From: Planctomycetota bacterium
GTDB lineage: Bacteria > Planctomycetota > Planctomycetia > Planctomycetales > Planctomycetaceae
Reading direction: 5' to 3'
Assembly (NCBI GenBank): GCA_027618475.1
Contig: JAQCEJ010000003.1
Location: forward strand, 1-64,000
DNA length: 64,000 nt
The notes beneath the pieces are model-generated. The model saw only the letters and a list, made by a program, of their open reading frames with translations. It had not been told where the DNA came from and made no database searches. Position numbers and translations under genes: made by a program. Positions 17,682-25,984 of this stretch are shown in pieces. Numbering within the stretch: position 1 is the stretch's first letter; the number at the start of each line of letters is the position of its first letter.

Positions 17682-18977
17682 CTAAATCGCCCGGACGACG
17701 ACTGCTGCACTTTGGCCGATCGACGACCGATTGACGCTGATCGCGGTCCGCGTTTTCAACTGGTGGGGCTCTTCGCGGGTGACGTTGAGCCGGCACAACG
17801 GGTCGGGCGTTTCGTAATTGAGCGTCGGCGGGAGCATCCCCCCTTGCAGCGATAGAAGCGTCCCCGCCAGTTCCACGGCTCCCGATCCCGCTTCGAAGTG
17901 ACCGAAGTAACTCTTCATCGCGGTCACCGGCACACTCTCGGCGTAATCACCCAGCGAGCGATGATAGGCGCGCGACTCGATGCAGTCGTCGGCCAGCGTG
18001 CTCTTGCCGTGTGCGTTAATATGACCCAGTTCCGACGGTTCGATACCAGCTTGCCGTAATGCGGCCTGCACAGCGACCGATAACCCGCGACCGAGATCGG
18101 CACTATCGGCCCCCGCGGCATCGCAACCGGCTCCGACCCCCAGAATCTCCCCATAGATGGGAGCTCCCCGAAGGTCGCCATTCTCGTACGATTCGAGAAT
18201 AAACGCAGCGGCCCCTTCACCAACGATGATCCCGTCGCGATCGCGGTCGAACGGCCGGCACGCCTTCTGCGGGTCGGTCCAACGTTGATTCAATCGCTCG
18301 TACAGACCCATTTTGGCAAGATCGACCGGATTGAGATGCGATGTGCTCGCCCCCACAATCATATAGTCGGCGGCTCCCCGTTCGATCACACGCCGTCCCT
18401 CGGCGAGAGCGAGAATCGCCGAAGAATCGCGATTCGTAATCGTGTTGTTCGGCCCGCGGGCATCGTGTTCGATCGAAACGTGACACGCCGGCATGTTGGG
18501 GAGTTGCCGCAACAGCCAGAGCGGATGAATGTGATTCAGGCTTTCGGTTCCCCACAATTGAGGATCGAAATTTGCATCGGCCCCCAGGCAAGCCTTCGTG
18601 ACGGCAGAGAGTTCGCCGGGGGTCGTCGGAATGCGACCCGCACCGAAGACAACGCCCAGTCGATCGGGATCGGTTCCCCCGGATTCTTTCAGCTTCGAGT
18701 CGGCCATGGCTAACGACGCCGCCGCGACACCGAGCTGAATGTCCCGAGTCATGACTTTGATAAATTTTCTGTTGGCAATGTAGTTTTCCGGCACAAAGTC
18801 GCGAATTTCCGCTGCAAGTTTCGTCGGAAGATCGCTCGCGGGAATCGTCTGCAGAAAGTCGATGCCCGATTTGCCGCCGGTGAGGCTTTGCCAAAATGCG
18901 TGCGTACCTATCCCGATTGGTGAAACGATACCAATACCGGTGATAACCACACGTGGATAGTCATTCCCAGCCGTCAT
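17682..18977 (-). CDS. Ketosynthase-like protein lacking the active-site cysteine
   Basis: 431 aa with the overall layout of beta-ketoacyl-ACP synthase II (FabF). The two catalytic histidines remain (INAHGKST near residue 324 and KSYFGHFEAGSG near 357). At the nucleophile position the usual TACTSG reads EHDARG, so Cys is replaced by Asp. The C-terminal GFGGTN loop also reads SSIGQSA. It therefore should not condense acyl chains in the normal way and may be a chain-length-factor-like partner or decarboxylase. No acyl carrier or second ketosynthase is adjacent. Confidence 0.85.
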   Translation of the reverse strand: MTAGNDYPRVVITGIGIVSPIGIGTHAFWQSLTGGKSGIDFLQTIPASDLPTKLAAEIRDFVPENYIANRKFIKVMTRDIQLGVAAASLAMADSKLKESGGTDPDRLGVVFGAGRIPTTPGELSAVTKACLGADANFDPQLWGTESLNHIHPLWLLRQLPNMPACHVSIEHDARGPNNTITNRDSSAILALAEGRRVIERGAADYMIVGASTSHLNPVDLAKMGLYERLNQRWTDPQKACRPFDRDRDGIIVGEGAAAFILESYENGDLRGAPIYGEILGVGAGCDAAGADSADLGRGLSVAVQAALRQAGIEPSELGHINAHGKSTLADDCIESRAYHRSLGDYAESVPVTAMKSYFGHFEAGSGAVELAGTLLSLQGGMLPPTLNYETPDPLCRLNVTREEPHQLKTRTAISVNRSSIGQSAAVVVRAI

Positions 18978-20000
18978 AGCTCAACCCTGGTTACGACCTG
19001 TCGACAGGTCACACCAACACACGTTGCAGTCCCACATGCACTGTGCGTCGAATGAAGCATCTCGCTAATCCCTGAGCGGACACCGCATCAATTCCAGTCA
19101 GCGTTCCCTTGTAGCCGACTACTAACTCTCAAAGTCTTGTTTCCTGCGCCACATCATGGCGAGATTACGACCCTGTCGTCAAGTTTTTTCTGCCCACCCG
19201 AATCTGACCCCGTCCGGCGATCGTCCCCTGCGAACGGTCAAACAGACGAGAATTCGCGGTCGCCATCCATCAAACTCAATGGCGAATCAAGCCCATATCT
19301 TAATACTCCGAGTCGGCAAATCAAACGTGTCTTCTCGATTTATCGGCATTTAACGGTCGAGAATTACGGCTGCGTCTGAAGAGACTTCGTCGCCGTCTCG
19401 ATTCCCGATCGATATTACGATTTCAAAAACCACTCAACCGCCCCCAACACAAGCCATAACTAACTAAATCACAACTGGTTATGATTATTGCCGTATATTG
19501 TTTAAACAGGGGACCGGTCACATCGATTCGTTGACAAAAAGTTACTCAATGCGATCGTTTTTTGAGATAAAAACGTATTTTTTGGTGAACGAGCGAAACC
19601 GTCAGGACGGATTGCTGCTGATGGAGGGAGATCCTGGTTGGAGCCGCCGATGTCTTTGCGGGGTTTCACCCGAATTGCAGGAAAAAACAATTCTGGCACA
19701 ATGTCTCCGCATCACCGAACCCGTAATGTTCACCCGATGCGAAGGATCGTACCTCTAATTACATCCTAACAGGGCAATCATGTCAAGCATGTTCTTCCGT
19801 GAGACTCGCCTTGAAGTGATCACAAGATCACATCCCCCACCTTGAAAGAGCGAGTCTGGATAAATTGAAGGAAACACGAAATTGAACAACTCGTGCGAAT
19901 TTCGGCGAGAATCACACGCCTTCAATTCACAGCCGCTATCGCTTTTCGACGCCGACGCTTCGATCAGACGGCACCGGAGCGAGGAGAAAAAGACCCCCAC
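18978..20000. other. Gene-poor region, about 1 kb
   Basis: No reliable gene. It holds a 16-bp palindrome near the ketosynthase-like gene, and an 8-bp inverted repeat AGACTCGC/GCGAGTCT (19802-19809, 19850-19857) enclosing a smaller TGATC/GATCA hairpin that could be a small RNA or leader. The 86-codon ORF at 19498 begins at TTG and has no family resemblance. Confidence 0.45.
18995..19010. promoter_or_regulatory. 16-bp perfect palindrome, operator candidate
   Basis: GACCTGTCGACAGGTC lies 17 nt upstream of the ketosynthase-like start codon, where a repressor could block transcription or translation start. The binding protein is unknown. Confidence 0.45.
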
Positions 20001-20144
20001 TCAAGAGGACTTGTCCCCTTTCTTTTTCGCAACGCCGGACCGAACGTTGTGCTTGCTTTGCTGTGCATGGGACATCTTCTTCTGCAGATGGGCAAACTTC
20101 GTCGCCGGTTGCCTGATCATCCCTTTGCCACCCCGTTGCACCAT
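20001..20144 (-). CDS. Small basic protein, 47 aa
   Basis: Lys/Arg/Gln/Ser-rich 47-aa product (begins MVQRGGKGMIRQ, ends VAKKKGDKSS). The track shows a longer frame starting at 20192, but the ATG at 20144 has a perfect AAGGAG 6 nt upstream. The high basic charge and lack of hydrophobic segments suggest a nucleic-acid- or ribosome-binding role; this is inference. A competing 169-codon ORF on the other strand has less gene-like composition. Confidence 0.55.
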   Translation of the reverse strand: MVQRGGKGMIRQPATKFAHLQKKMSHAQQSKHNVRSGVAKKKGDKSS

Positions 20145-20459
20145 GATGATCTCCTTGACGGGTGATTTGACCTTCCCCTTTTTCTGTACCAAGCGTTATG
20201 AGAGTCGGGGTTGGGTTATTTGGTTCTGGTCTGGGGGCTGGTTGTCACTTGAAAAAATCTACGCATGGCGAGGGGCTTTCATTTTTCGTGCGGTCACTGA
20301 AAAACAAGGAGGGGGGTCCGAAGCTCCCCTTTCCGCCGTTTTCGATGAAAAACCTGAACGCATGGATTTTTGTGAACTGGGTGGATGGTGATGATTCGTG
20401 GTATTCACCCCTCTCCCTGTAGATTACTATGGCGTTAATTATTCTTTACAGTCGATTAA

Positions 20460-21434
20460 ATGCGACATCAATTCCCTTCGCATAAAGAAATCGAGCCTCC
20501 CGTGCCTCCACTCGACTCTGTCTTTGCCATAGCTGTGGCCTTAGCGATCATGCTACTTTACTTTGTAGTGCGAGGCTTGATGCTGGCGATAGACAACTCA
20601 AGAAAGAATCAGTTTTCGTTTGCCTTGTCTTTCATGGCCATGATGCTTTTTTGGCCGTTATTCATTATGGAGTTACAGTTAAAGGAGTGGGGCGTTCCAT
20701 TCCCTAGACCGGGAATCAATACTTCTTTAAATGGAGAATTCTTTGTTATCCCTGCGTTTGCATGTGTGATGGCCTACCTCATGACATTTCTGGTAGGCAA
20801 GATTTCACTGTTGGTATCGGAGATTCCGAGTTCGTCCGAAAGTTCGCCTGCAAATCGGATGGAAACTTCCCCGCAGTTAGACCGCTCTCTCGCATTACGA
20901 TGGTGCGGCGTAATGGCGATCTTGGGTGGAATGATCAGGGTGGCATATCGATTTCATTTTCAAGTCCACCTGCTCGATTGGGTGTGGCGATTCTGGCCGC
21001 TGGTATGGGGATGGACCATCTTTCAGCTATGGAAGTCATCAAAAGGACGAAAGGGCGTATCGATCTTGCTATCAGCGTTGTTAGTAGCCTCTGGGCGAAT
21101 CATTCTGCTTTGTGGAAAAGTGTTTGTCCCCTCGATTTTTACGTCAAAAGGTTTCTCTTACATGTTGATTTCCTCCGGCTTGGAGTTCACTGTTATGTCC
21201 TTGTTGGGCGTGGCACTCCTGCGAACCAAGCTTGTTTCACCAGCAATTCCAGTGTTTTGCTTCGCTTCATCAATCTCTTCGCTCGTGAATTGTCAGGTGT
21301 TTGTGACAGGCATTGATAACCCACCATTCGCCGATATTTTATCTTATGCCTCCACAGTGATTCTCCTATTTGCACTGGGGGTATCACTGTTATATAAATC
21401 TCACAGGCAAGTGGAATGTTCAACTCCCTCCTAA
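20460..21434 (+). CDS. Multi-pass membrane protein, function unknown
   Basis: 324 aa with about seven or eight hydrophobic segments, for example FAIAVALAIMLLYFVVRGLM, LSFMAMMLFWPLFIMEL and ILSYASTVILLFALGVSLLY, and a soluble Ser/Pro-rich loop near residue 130. It is AT-richer and uses different codons from its neighbours, and it sits in a gene-poor tract beside a tRNA and a MITE-like element, which suggests acquisition. No Shine-Dalgarno is obvious; an internal start is possible. No family was recognised. Confidence 0.6.
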   Translation: MRHQFPSHKEIEPPVPPLDSVFAIAVALAIMLLYFVVRGLMLAIDNSRKNQFSFALSFMAMMLFWPLFIMELQLKEWGVPFPRPGINTSLNGEFFVIPAFACVMAYLMTFLVGKISLLVSEIPSSSESSPANRMETSPQLDRSLALRWCGVMAILGGMIRVAYRFHFQVHLLDWVWRFWPLVWGWTIFQLWKSSKGRKGVSILLSALLVASGRIILLCGKVFVPSIFTSKGFSYMLISSGLEFTVMSLLGVALLRTKLVSPAIPVFCFASSISSLVNCQVFVTGIDNPPFADILSYASTVILLFALGVSLLYKSHRQVECSTPS

Positions 21435-21633
21435 CGACATTGATCGATAAAGTCTGGCCTTACGGTCGCCCGTTTATTGTTCCACACGTTACCATCATCT
21501 CCCCGTTGGGCTTATCCCCAGAGCGTCTTTCGCTTCGCCTCAACATATTGGCCGGTGAGATAGCGAAGTTCATCCGCATTCGTCCATTGACCGCCAAGAA
21601 CCATTGTCACGACCGCGATACACGATTTTGAAA

Positions 21634-21715
21634 TGCGAGAGGGGGGACTCGAACCCCCAATCCGTGAGGAACCAGATCCTAAATCTGGCGCGTCTGCCAA
21701 TTCCGCCACTCTCGC
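21634..21715 (-). tRNA. tRNA-Leu(UAG)
   Basis: Full cloverleaf on the minus strand: acceptor GCGAGAG/CTCTCGC, D-arm GGCGGAATTGGCAGACGCG, anticodon stem CCAGA/TCTGG with loop TTTAGGA (anticodon TAG), a variable arm of the Leu type, and T-arm GGGGG-TTCGAGT-CCCCC. Discriminator A, as expected for Leu. CCA is not encoded. Confidence 0.95.
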
Positions 21716-21827
21716 GAACGTCTTCATGCCGCGTGCATTTTACCAACTTCCTGTCGCAAGACAAACGGCGAACGCCAAGGGATTCGTGGGGCGGCACAGT
21801 CCGTCGGGCCTCGGTAAGATTATCCTG

Positions 21828-21995
21828 GGTGCATCCCTTAAATGGTGGAGGTCATTCGGGTGGCCGGGACAGCTTTGTGTCCCGGTCGCGTAGCGATAAG
21901 AGGACTTCTCAGCCGAGGTCTTCGATCTCGATCCGGCCTCACAGAGGCCAGCTACAGAGGCATAACAAAAGGGACCACCATTTAACGGATGCACC
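21828..21995. mobile_element. MITE-like element with terminal inverted repeats
   Basis: A 168-bp unit bounded by a 21-nt imperfect inverted repeat: GGTGCATCCCTTAAATGGTGG at the left, and its complement with one change at 21975-21995. Inside are smaller palindromes such as GGCCTCACAGAGGCC and GGGACA/TGTCCC. A degenerate relative is at 40152-40256. No transposase is encoded, and no clear target-site duplication was seen. Confidence 0.6.
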
Positions 21996-22023
21996 AGATC
22001 ACCCTCTTTAACACGATAGACGA

Positions 22024-22053
22024 TTTACAACCCCCGGACGAATCGGGTATAAC
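22024..22053 (+). promoter_or_regulatory. Sigma-70-like promoter before the hairpin element
   Basis: TTTACA, an 18-bp spacer and TATAAC. The predicted start (about 22060) coincides with the first base of the long hairpin. Confidence 0.4.
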
Positions 22054-22059
22054 TTGAGT

Positions 22060-22120
22060 AACAGCCGGATGCTGGATTCAGTGTGGTACCTGCCCCACCG
22101 CACGAATTCTCCCGGCTGTT
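22060..22120 (+). ncRNA. Putative structured RNA (long bulged hairpin)
   Basis: AACAGCCGG pairs with CCGGCTGTT (9 bp), then GGATTC with GAATTC (with one G-U) and GTGTGG with CCGCAC, closing an 11-nt loop. The stem is interrupted only by small bulges. It follows a promoter-like sequence, and no ORF covers it. It also lies 49 nt past the end of hisB on the other strand, but without a T-run. Confidence 0.4.
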
Positions 22121-22169
22121 TCCATCGAAACACCGCGTCGAGTGCGTTCGAGCCGGCATCGTTGCCGCC

Positions 22170-22757
22170 TCACAACACTCCCTTCGTCGACGGGACTCCC
22201 GTTTGACGCGGGTCGATGCTCACAGCTTGCCGCAGCGCTCTCGCGGCCCCCTTGAACATCGCTTCGGAAATATGATGGCTATTGTGCCCGTGGTGCAATA
22301 CGAAGTGCAGGTTCATCAGTGCGTTGGATGAGACTGCCTGCCAGAATTCCTGCACGAGTTGCGTGTCAAATTCACCGATTTTTTCGGTGGGAAATGACGC
22401 CTGATACACAAAGACCGCCCGGCCGCTGAGATCGAGAGCCGTTGTCACCAGCGTTTCTTCCATCGGTAGAATCATCGAACCGTACCGCGTGATTCCCTGC
22501 TTATCGCCGATCGCTTCGAGTATCGCCTTGCCGAGACAAATGCCGACATCTTCGACGGTGTGATGATGATCGACGTGCAGATCTCCGTCGGCCTTCACCG
22601 TCAAATCGAACAAGCCATGCTTCGCGAACAGCGTCAGCATGTGGTCGAAAAAACCGATACCGGTCTCGATCTGCGATTGTCCTTTGCCGTCGAGATCGAG
22701 CGTCAGCAAAATGTTCGTTTCACCAGTCTTGCGGGTCAAAGTCGCCGTGCGCGGCAT
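22170..22757 (-). CDS. hisB: Imidazoleglycerol-phosphate dehydratase
   Basis: 195-aa monofunctional dehydratase of histidine biosynthesis (step from imidazoleglycerol phosphate to imidazole acetol phosphate). Metal-binding His clusters are clear: [10 protein letters not shown] and [23 protein letters not shown] near residue 37 is also typical. There is no fused histidinol phosphatase domain. HisC lies upstream on the same strand after a 217-nt gap containing an A/T-rich repeat. Confidence 0.95.
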   Translation of the reverse strand: MPRTATLTRKTGETNILLTLDLDGKGQSQIETGIGFFDHMLTLFAKHGLFDLTVKADGDLHVDHHHTVEDVGICLGKAILEAIGDKQGITRYGSMILPMEETLVTTALDLSGRAVFVYQASFPTEKIGEFDTQLVQEFWQAVSSNALMNLHFVLHHGHNSHHISEAMFKGAARALRQAVSIDPRQTGVPSTKGVL

Positions 22758-22974
22758 TGGTCGGATTCTCCCTTACAATGAATGAGTATGAAACGAATAG
22801 CCACAAAAAAACGCAAAAGACACAAAAAAGAGACAGAATGAATACGATAAAAAAATCGTCGCAGAGAGTCCGTTACGGTACTCTTTTGCGTATTTTGCGA
22901 TTTTTCGCGGCGATTAATTTTCCTGAGAAACTCGAATGATGAAGTTTGGTCCTTGAACTCGGTTTTGCCGTCGC

Positions 22975-24051
22975 TCATACAATCTCTTTCAATGCGGCGA
23001 GCAGGGCATCGAGTTCGGCGTCGGTGCCGATGGTGATCCGCAGGCCGTCGAAGAGTTTGTCTGGCGTGTAAGAGACATCGGGAAATTTCATGTAACGGAT
23101 GAGGATTTTTCGCTGCTTGAGCGCTTCGTAGGTCTTTTGATGTTCGCCCGAGGGGAGTGTCGCCCAGACGAAGTTGGCCTGACCGGGCGCGACATCGAAA
23201 CCGAGTTCGGTGAGCGACGCCGTCAGGCGTTTGCGTGAAGCGCGAATCTTCGCAGCATTCTGCTGCATCCACTCCTGATCGGTGATCGCCGCCGTCGCCG
23301 CCGCTAACGACAAGGCATCGCAGTTGTAGCTGTCCTTCACCTTCCGCATCTCGGCGATGAGGTCGGGATGAGCAACCGCGTAACCAAAACGAATGCCGGC
23401 CAGACTGTACGCTTTGCTGAAGGAATGCGTCATCACCAGTTGTCGATTGAGTTCGGTTGTCAAAAGTTCGCCGCGGTCGGGCTGATCGGCGAAGTCGCCG
23501 TACGCTCCATCGAGGACAAGCAGACCTTCCGGCGGAACAAGTTTCGTCAATTCGTCGTGTGTCCAGAATGTCCCCGACGGGGAATTCGGGTTGGGGATCA
23601 ACACGAGTTTACTGCGGGCGGCGATGTCTTTCGACTTCTCTTCATCGAACGACCAGTCGGCGCGTAACGGTAACCGTACGTGTTTAGCGCCTTGAAGGTC
23701 GGCGAGCGTTTCATAGAGGATATAACTCGGATAGGGGAACGCCACGAGTTCGCCGGGGTCAACAAACGTTCGCAACAAGATCGTCAGGTTCTCATCGCTG
23801 CCGTTGGCGGGGAGAATCCAGTCGGGGTCGACGCCATGCACGTTCGCCGCCGCTTTGCGAAATGACGTGCCGTGCGGATCGGGATAGATATTCAGTCGAC
23901 CGTGGATCGCCGCTCCGAGCGCTTCGATCACCCGGGGCGAACAGGGGTACGGATTTTCGTTGGTATTGAGTTTGATCCAGCCGGTTTCCTGCGGCTGTTC
24001 TCCGGGGACATATCCGGCGATGCGGGCAACATCGGGCCTGGCAAAATTCAT
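22975..24051 (-). CDS. hisC: Histidinol-phosphate aminotransferase
   Basis: 358-aa PLP class I/II aminotransferase. It shows LNTNENPYPCSP, the LPANGSDENL segment, and the PLP lysine in THSFSKAYSLAGIRFGY. Start MNFARPDVARI at 24051 fits the family; the track's longer start adds a 13-residue tail. It transaminates imidazole acetol phosphate to histidinol phosphate. Together with hisB it is part of a split histidine pathway; the other his genes are not in this window. Confidence 0.93.
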   Translation of the reverse strand: MNFARPDVARIAGYVPGEQPQETGWIKLNTNENPYPCSPRVIEALGAAIHGRLNIYPDPHGTSFRKAAANVHGVDPDWILPANGSDENLTILLRTFVDPGELVAFPYPSYILYETLADLQGAKHVRLPLRADWSFDEEKSKDIAARSKLVLIPNPNSPSGTFWTHDELTKLVPPEGLLVLDGAYGDFADQPDRGELLTTELNRQLVMTHSFSKAYSLAGIRFGYAVAHPDLIAEMRKVKDSYNCDALSLAAATAAITDQEWMQQNAAKIRASRKRLTASLTELGFDVAPGQANFVWATLPSGEHQKTYEALKQRKILIRYMKFPDVSYTPDKLFDGLRITIGTDAELDALLAALKEIV

Positions 24052-24160
24052 AGGGGCAGAACTTTTTCGTTGGCGGGGAGGGACATACAAACGGTCAAAC
24101 GGTGATTCTCCGTTCCGAGGGGAGCGGCGTCAATATAGACGGCAAATTGGGAATCGAGGT

Positions 24161-24988
24161 TCACCAGTGAGCCGAATCGGGCCATTCTCCACGGAACACT
24201 TCTTCCGCCGGGCCGGTGAGCCAGACGGTGTTGTCGTCTTTCCATTCGACCTGCAAATCGCCTCCCGCCATGTGACAGAGAACGCGACGGGAAAGTCGCC
24301 CCGACAGTACACCGGCGACGACAACGGCACAGGCACCGGTGCCGCACGCAAGCGTCACGCCGCTACCGCGCTCCCAGACGGTGATCCGGCATTCCTCCGG
24401 AGAAATCACTTCGACAAATTCGACATTCGTCCGTTGAGGAAAGGCGTCGTGACGTTCGATCAGCCGACCGAAGTGAAGATCCTCATGGCCGAAGATGACA
24501 CAATGGGGATTTCCCATCGAGAGAACCGATACGACGAATGTGTTGCCCGCTTCGAGCGGCACATCGATCGGCGGATCACCCGGCAACAGAGTTGGAATCT
24601 CCGTGCCTTTGAGAATCGGTGTTCCCATTTCAACCGACACGCCGATGAATTTGCCGTTGTCGCGTCGAATATGATTCGTCAGCACGCCCCGTTTCGTTTC
24701 GATGCGGATCGTTTCAGAATCGCTCCTTCCGCTCTCGAACAGATACCGCGCCACGCAGCGGATGCCGTTCCCGCACATCTCGGCTTCGCTGCCGTCGGCG
24801 TTCCACATTCTCATGCGGGCATCGGCGACGGTCGAAGGTTCGATGAAAATCAGTCCGTCCCCCCCGACGCCGAAATGCCGATCACTGATCGCAACCGCCA
24901 ATTTCGCGGGATCAGCAGGTGTCGGCTGATCAAAGAGGTCGACGTAAATGTAGTCGTTGCCGGCTCCCTGCATTTTAATAAATTGCAT
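24161..24988 (-). CDS. dapF: Diaminopimelate epimerase
   Basis: 275-aa cofactor-independent epimerase converting LL- to meso-diaminopimelate for lysine. Both catalytic cysteines are visible: EMCGNGIRC and LACGTGACA. MQFIKMQGAGNDYIYVD is the classical N-terminus, with GGGA-type purine-rich sequence upstream. The product of the DapL gene at 56.9-58.1 kb is its substrate, so the window holds the last two steps of the DapL route. Confidence 0.95.
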   Translation of the reverse strand: MQFIKMQGAGNDYIYVDLFDQPTPADPAKLAVAISDRHFGVGGDGLIFIEPSTVADARMRMWNADGSEAEMCGNGIRCVARYLFESGRSDSETIRIETKRGVLTNHIRRDNGKFIGVSVEMGTPILKGTEIPTLLPGDPPIDVPLEAGNTFVVSVLSMGNPHCVIFGHEDLHFGRLIERHDAFPQRTNVEFVEVISPEECRITVWERGSGVTLACGTGACAVVVAGVLSGRLSRRVLCHMAGGDLQVEWKDDNTVWLTGPAEEVFRGEWPDSAHW

Positions 24989-25050
24989 TGCCGGTTCCCT
25001 CTGCAAGAAATATGTTTGACCGCAAGGACGCGAAGTAAAACGCGTGTGTT

Positions 25051-25077
25051 CTTTGCGAACTTTGCGCCTCCGCGGTC
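25051..25077. repeat. Dispersed repeat TTTGCG-type
   Basis: CTTTGCGAACTTTGCGCCTC followed by CGCGGTC. A near-identical copy is at 28173-28199. Similar but diverged sequence lies around 22800-22920. Confidence 0.6.
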
Positions 25078-25086
25078 AACCATCTC

Positions 25087-25980
25087 TTACGAAATCAAAA
25101 GACCATTCTCGCCGATCTCGAACGGTACGATCGCATCGTCGCAACGGCTGCCACGGTGTTTGGCGACGTGCAGGGCGCGCTTCATTGTCAGGCCGTCGCG
25201 GACTTTGCCCATCAAGATAATCGTGTTGGCGTTCGAAAGAATATCACCGCTTTCGATCGGACGCGAGAGCAGATCGTCGAGCAGCACTTCATGCGTCGTC
25301 TGTAGCAGAAGACAACCGATCTCATGGCAGTCGTACGGATGACGTTTGACATCCTCTTCATTCTGGCGGAAGTGCACACGGAACAGATCGCGGGCCAGCC
25401 AGTCGGCTTCCTTGCGCAGCACCTGATGGTAGATGTAGTCGAAAACATGAATCTGAAACGAATCGCTGGCGGTTTCGGTCGGTTCGACGCCGTCAATCAC
25501 GCAACGCCGCACGCCGTGAACGAAGTTTCCGTAAAAGTAGGCGATGGTCGCATCGAGTTTTTTCATCAGTTCGATTTTCCATTCGCGCCATTCATCGGGA
25601 TCGAGATCGTGAATCGTGACCCGCTTCCCTGACCGCTGAAACAGATGCAGAAAATCGCTGCGGGCCTTCTCTTTGTCCCACACATCGTCGGGCTGTCGCA
25701 GGCGTTCGGGATGCAACGTCTGCCAGTCGGTCGAGAGGGTCCATCCGAACATCCGTTGCGCATAGTCGGCGTGATTCTGAGCATCGCCTCGCGACGTCAG
25801 ATCGAACAGGATGCCGGCTTCCCCCTCCTGCGATTTCCCGGCGTGGGCGTATTGCAGGCCGAGTTGCGTCTTGCCGATGCCGGTCGCACCGAGGACGACG
25901 GTAAGCGTACCGGGGATCAATCCGCCGCCGAGCATCTCATCGAGTTCGGCGATGCCCGTTGATTGTCGCGTGCTCGTCAT
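25087..25980 (-). CDS. KaiC/RadA-like RecA-superfamily ATPase
   Basis: 297 aa. The N-terminus [17 protein letters not shown] and the Walker A GATGIGKT are characteristic of KaiC-like/RAD55 ATPases. The family's C-terminal [18 protein letters not shown] segment is also present. KaiC-like proteins without KaiA/KaiB are usually regulatory or signalling ATPases; the target is unknown. It starts 4 nt after the D-threonine-aldolase-like gene ends, which suggests co-transcription. Confidence 0.85.
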   Translation of the reverse strand: MTSTRQSTGIAELDEMLGGGLIPGTLTVVLGATGIGKTQLGLQYAHAGKSQEGEAGILFDLTSRGDAQNHADYAQRMFGWTLSTDWQTLHPERLRQPDDVWDKEKARSDFLHLFQRSGKRVTIHDLDPDEWREWKIELMKKLDATIAYFYGNFVHGVRRCVIDGVEPTETASDSFQIHVFDYIYHQVLRKEADWLARDLFRVHFRQNEEDVKRHPYDCHEIGCLLLQTTHEVLLDDLLSRPIESGDILSNANTIILMGKVRDGLTMKRALHVAKHRGSRCDDAIVPFEIGENGLLIS

Positions 25981-25984
25981 AACT

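Noticed and set aside
19498-19758. 86-aa ORF in the gene-poor region
   Set aside because: Begins at TTG, lacks a convincing ribosome site, and the product is unrecognised with odd Cys/Arg composition.
19882-20391. 169-aa plus-strand ORF
   Set aside because: Overlaps the 47-codon minus-strand gene with a far better ribosome site; Phe/Trp/Cys-rich frame looks like a shadow. Not fully excluded.
23960-25342. 460-aa plus-strand ORF
   Set aside because: Runs antisense through hisC, dapF and the KaiC-like ATPase, all with clear motifs; His/Arg-rich shadow composition.
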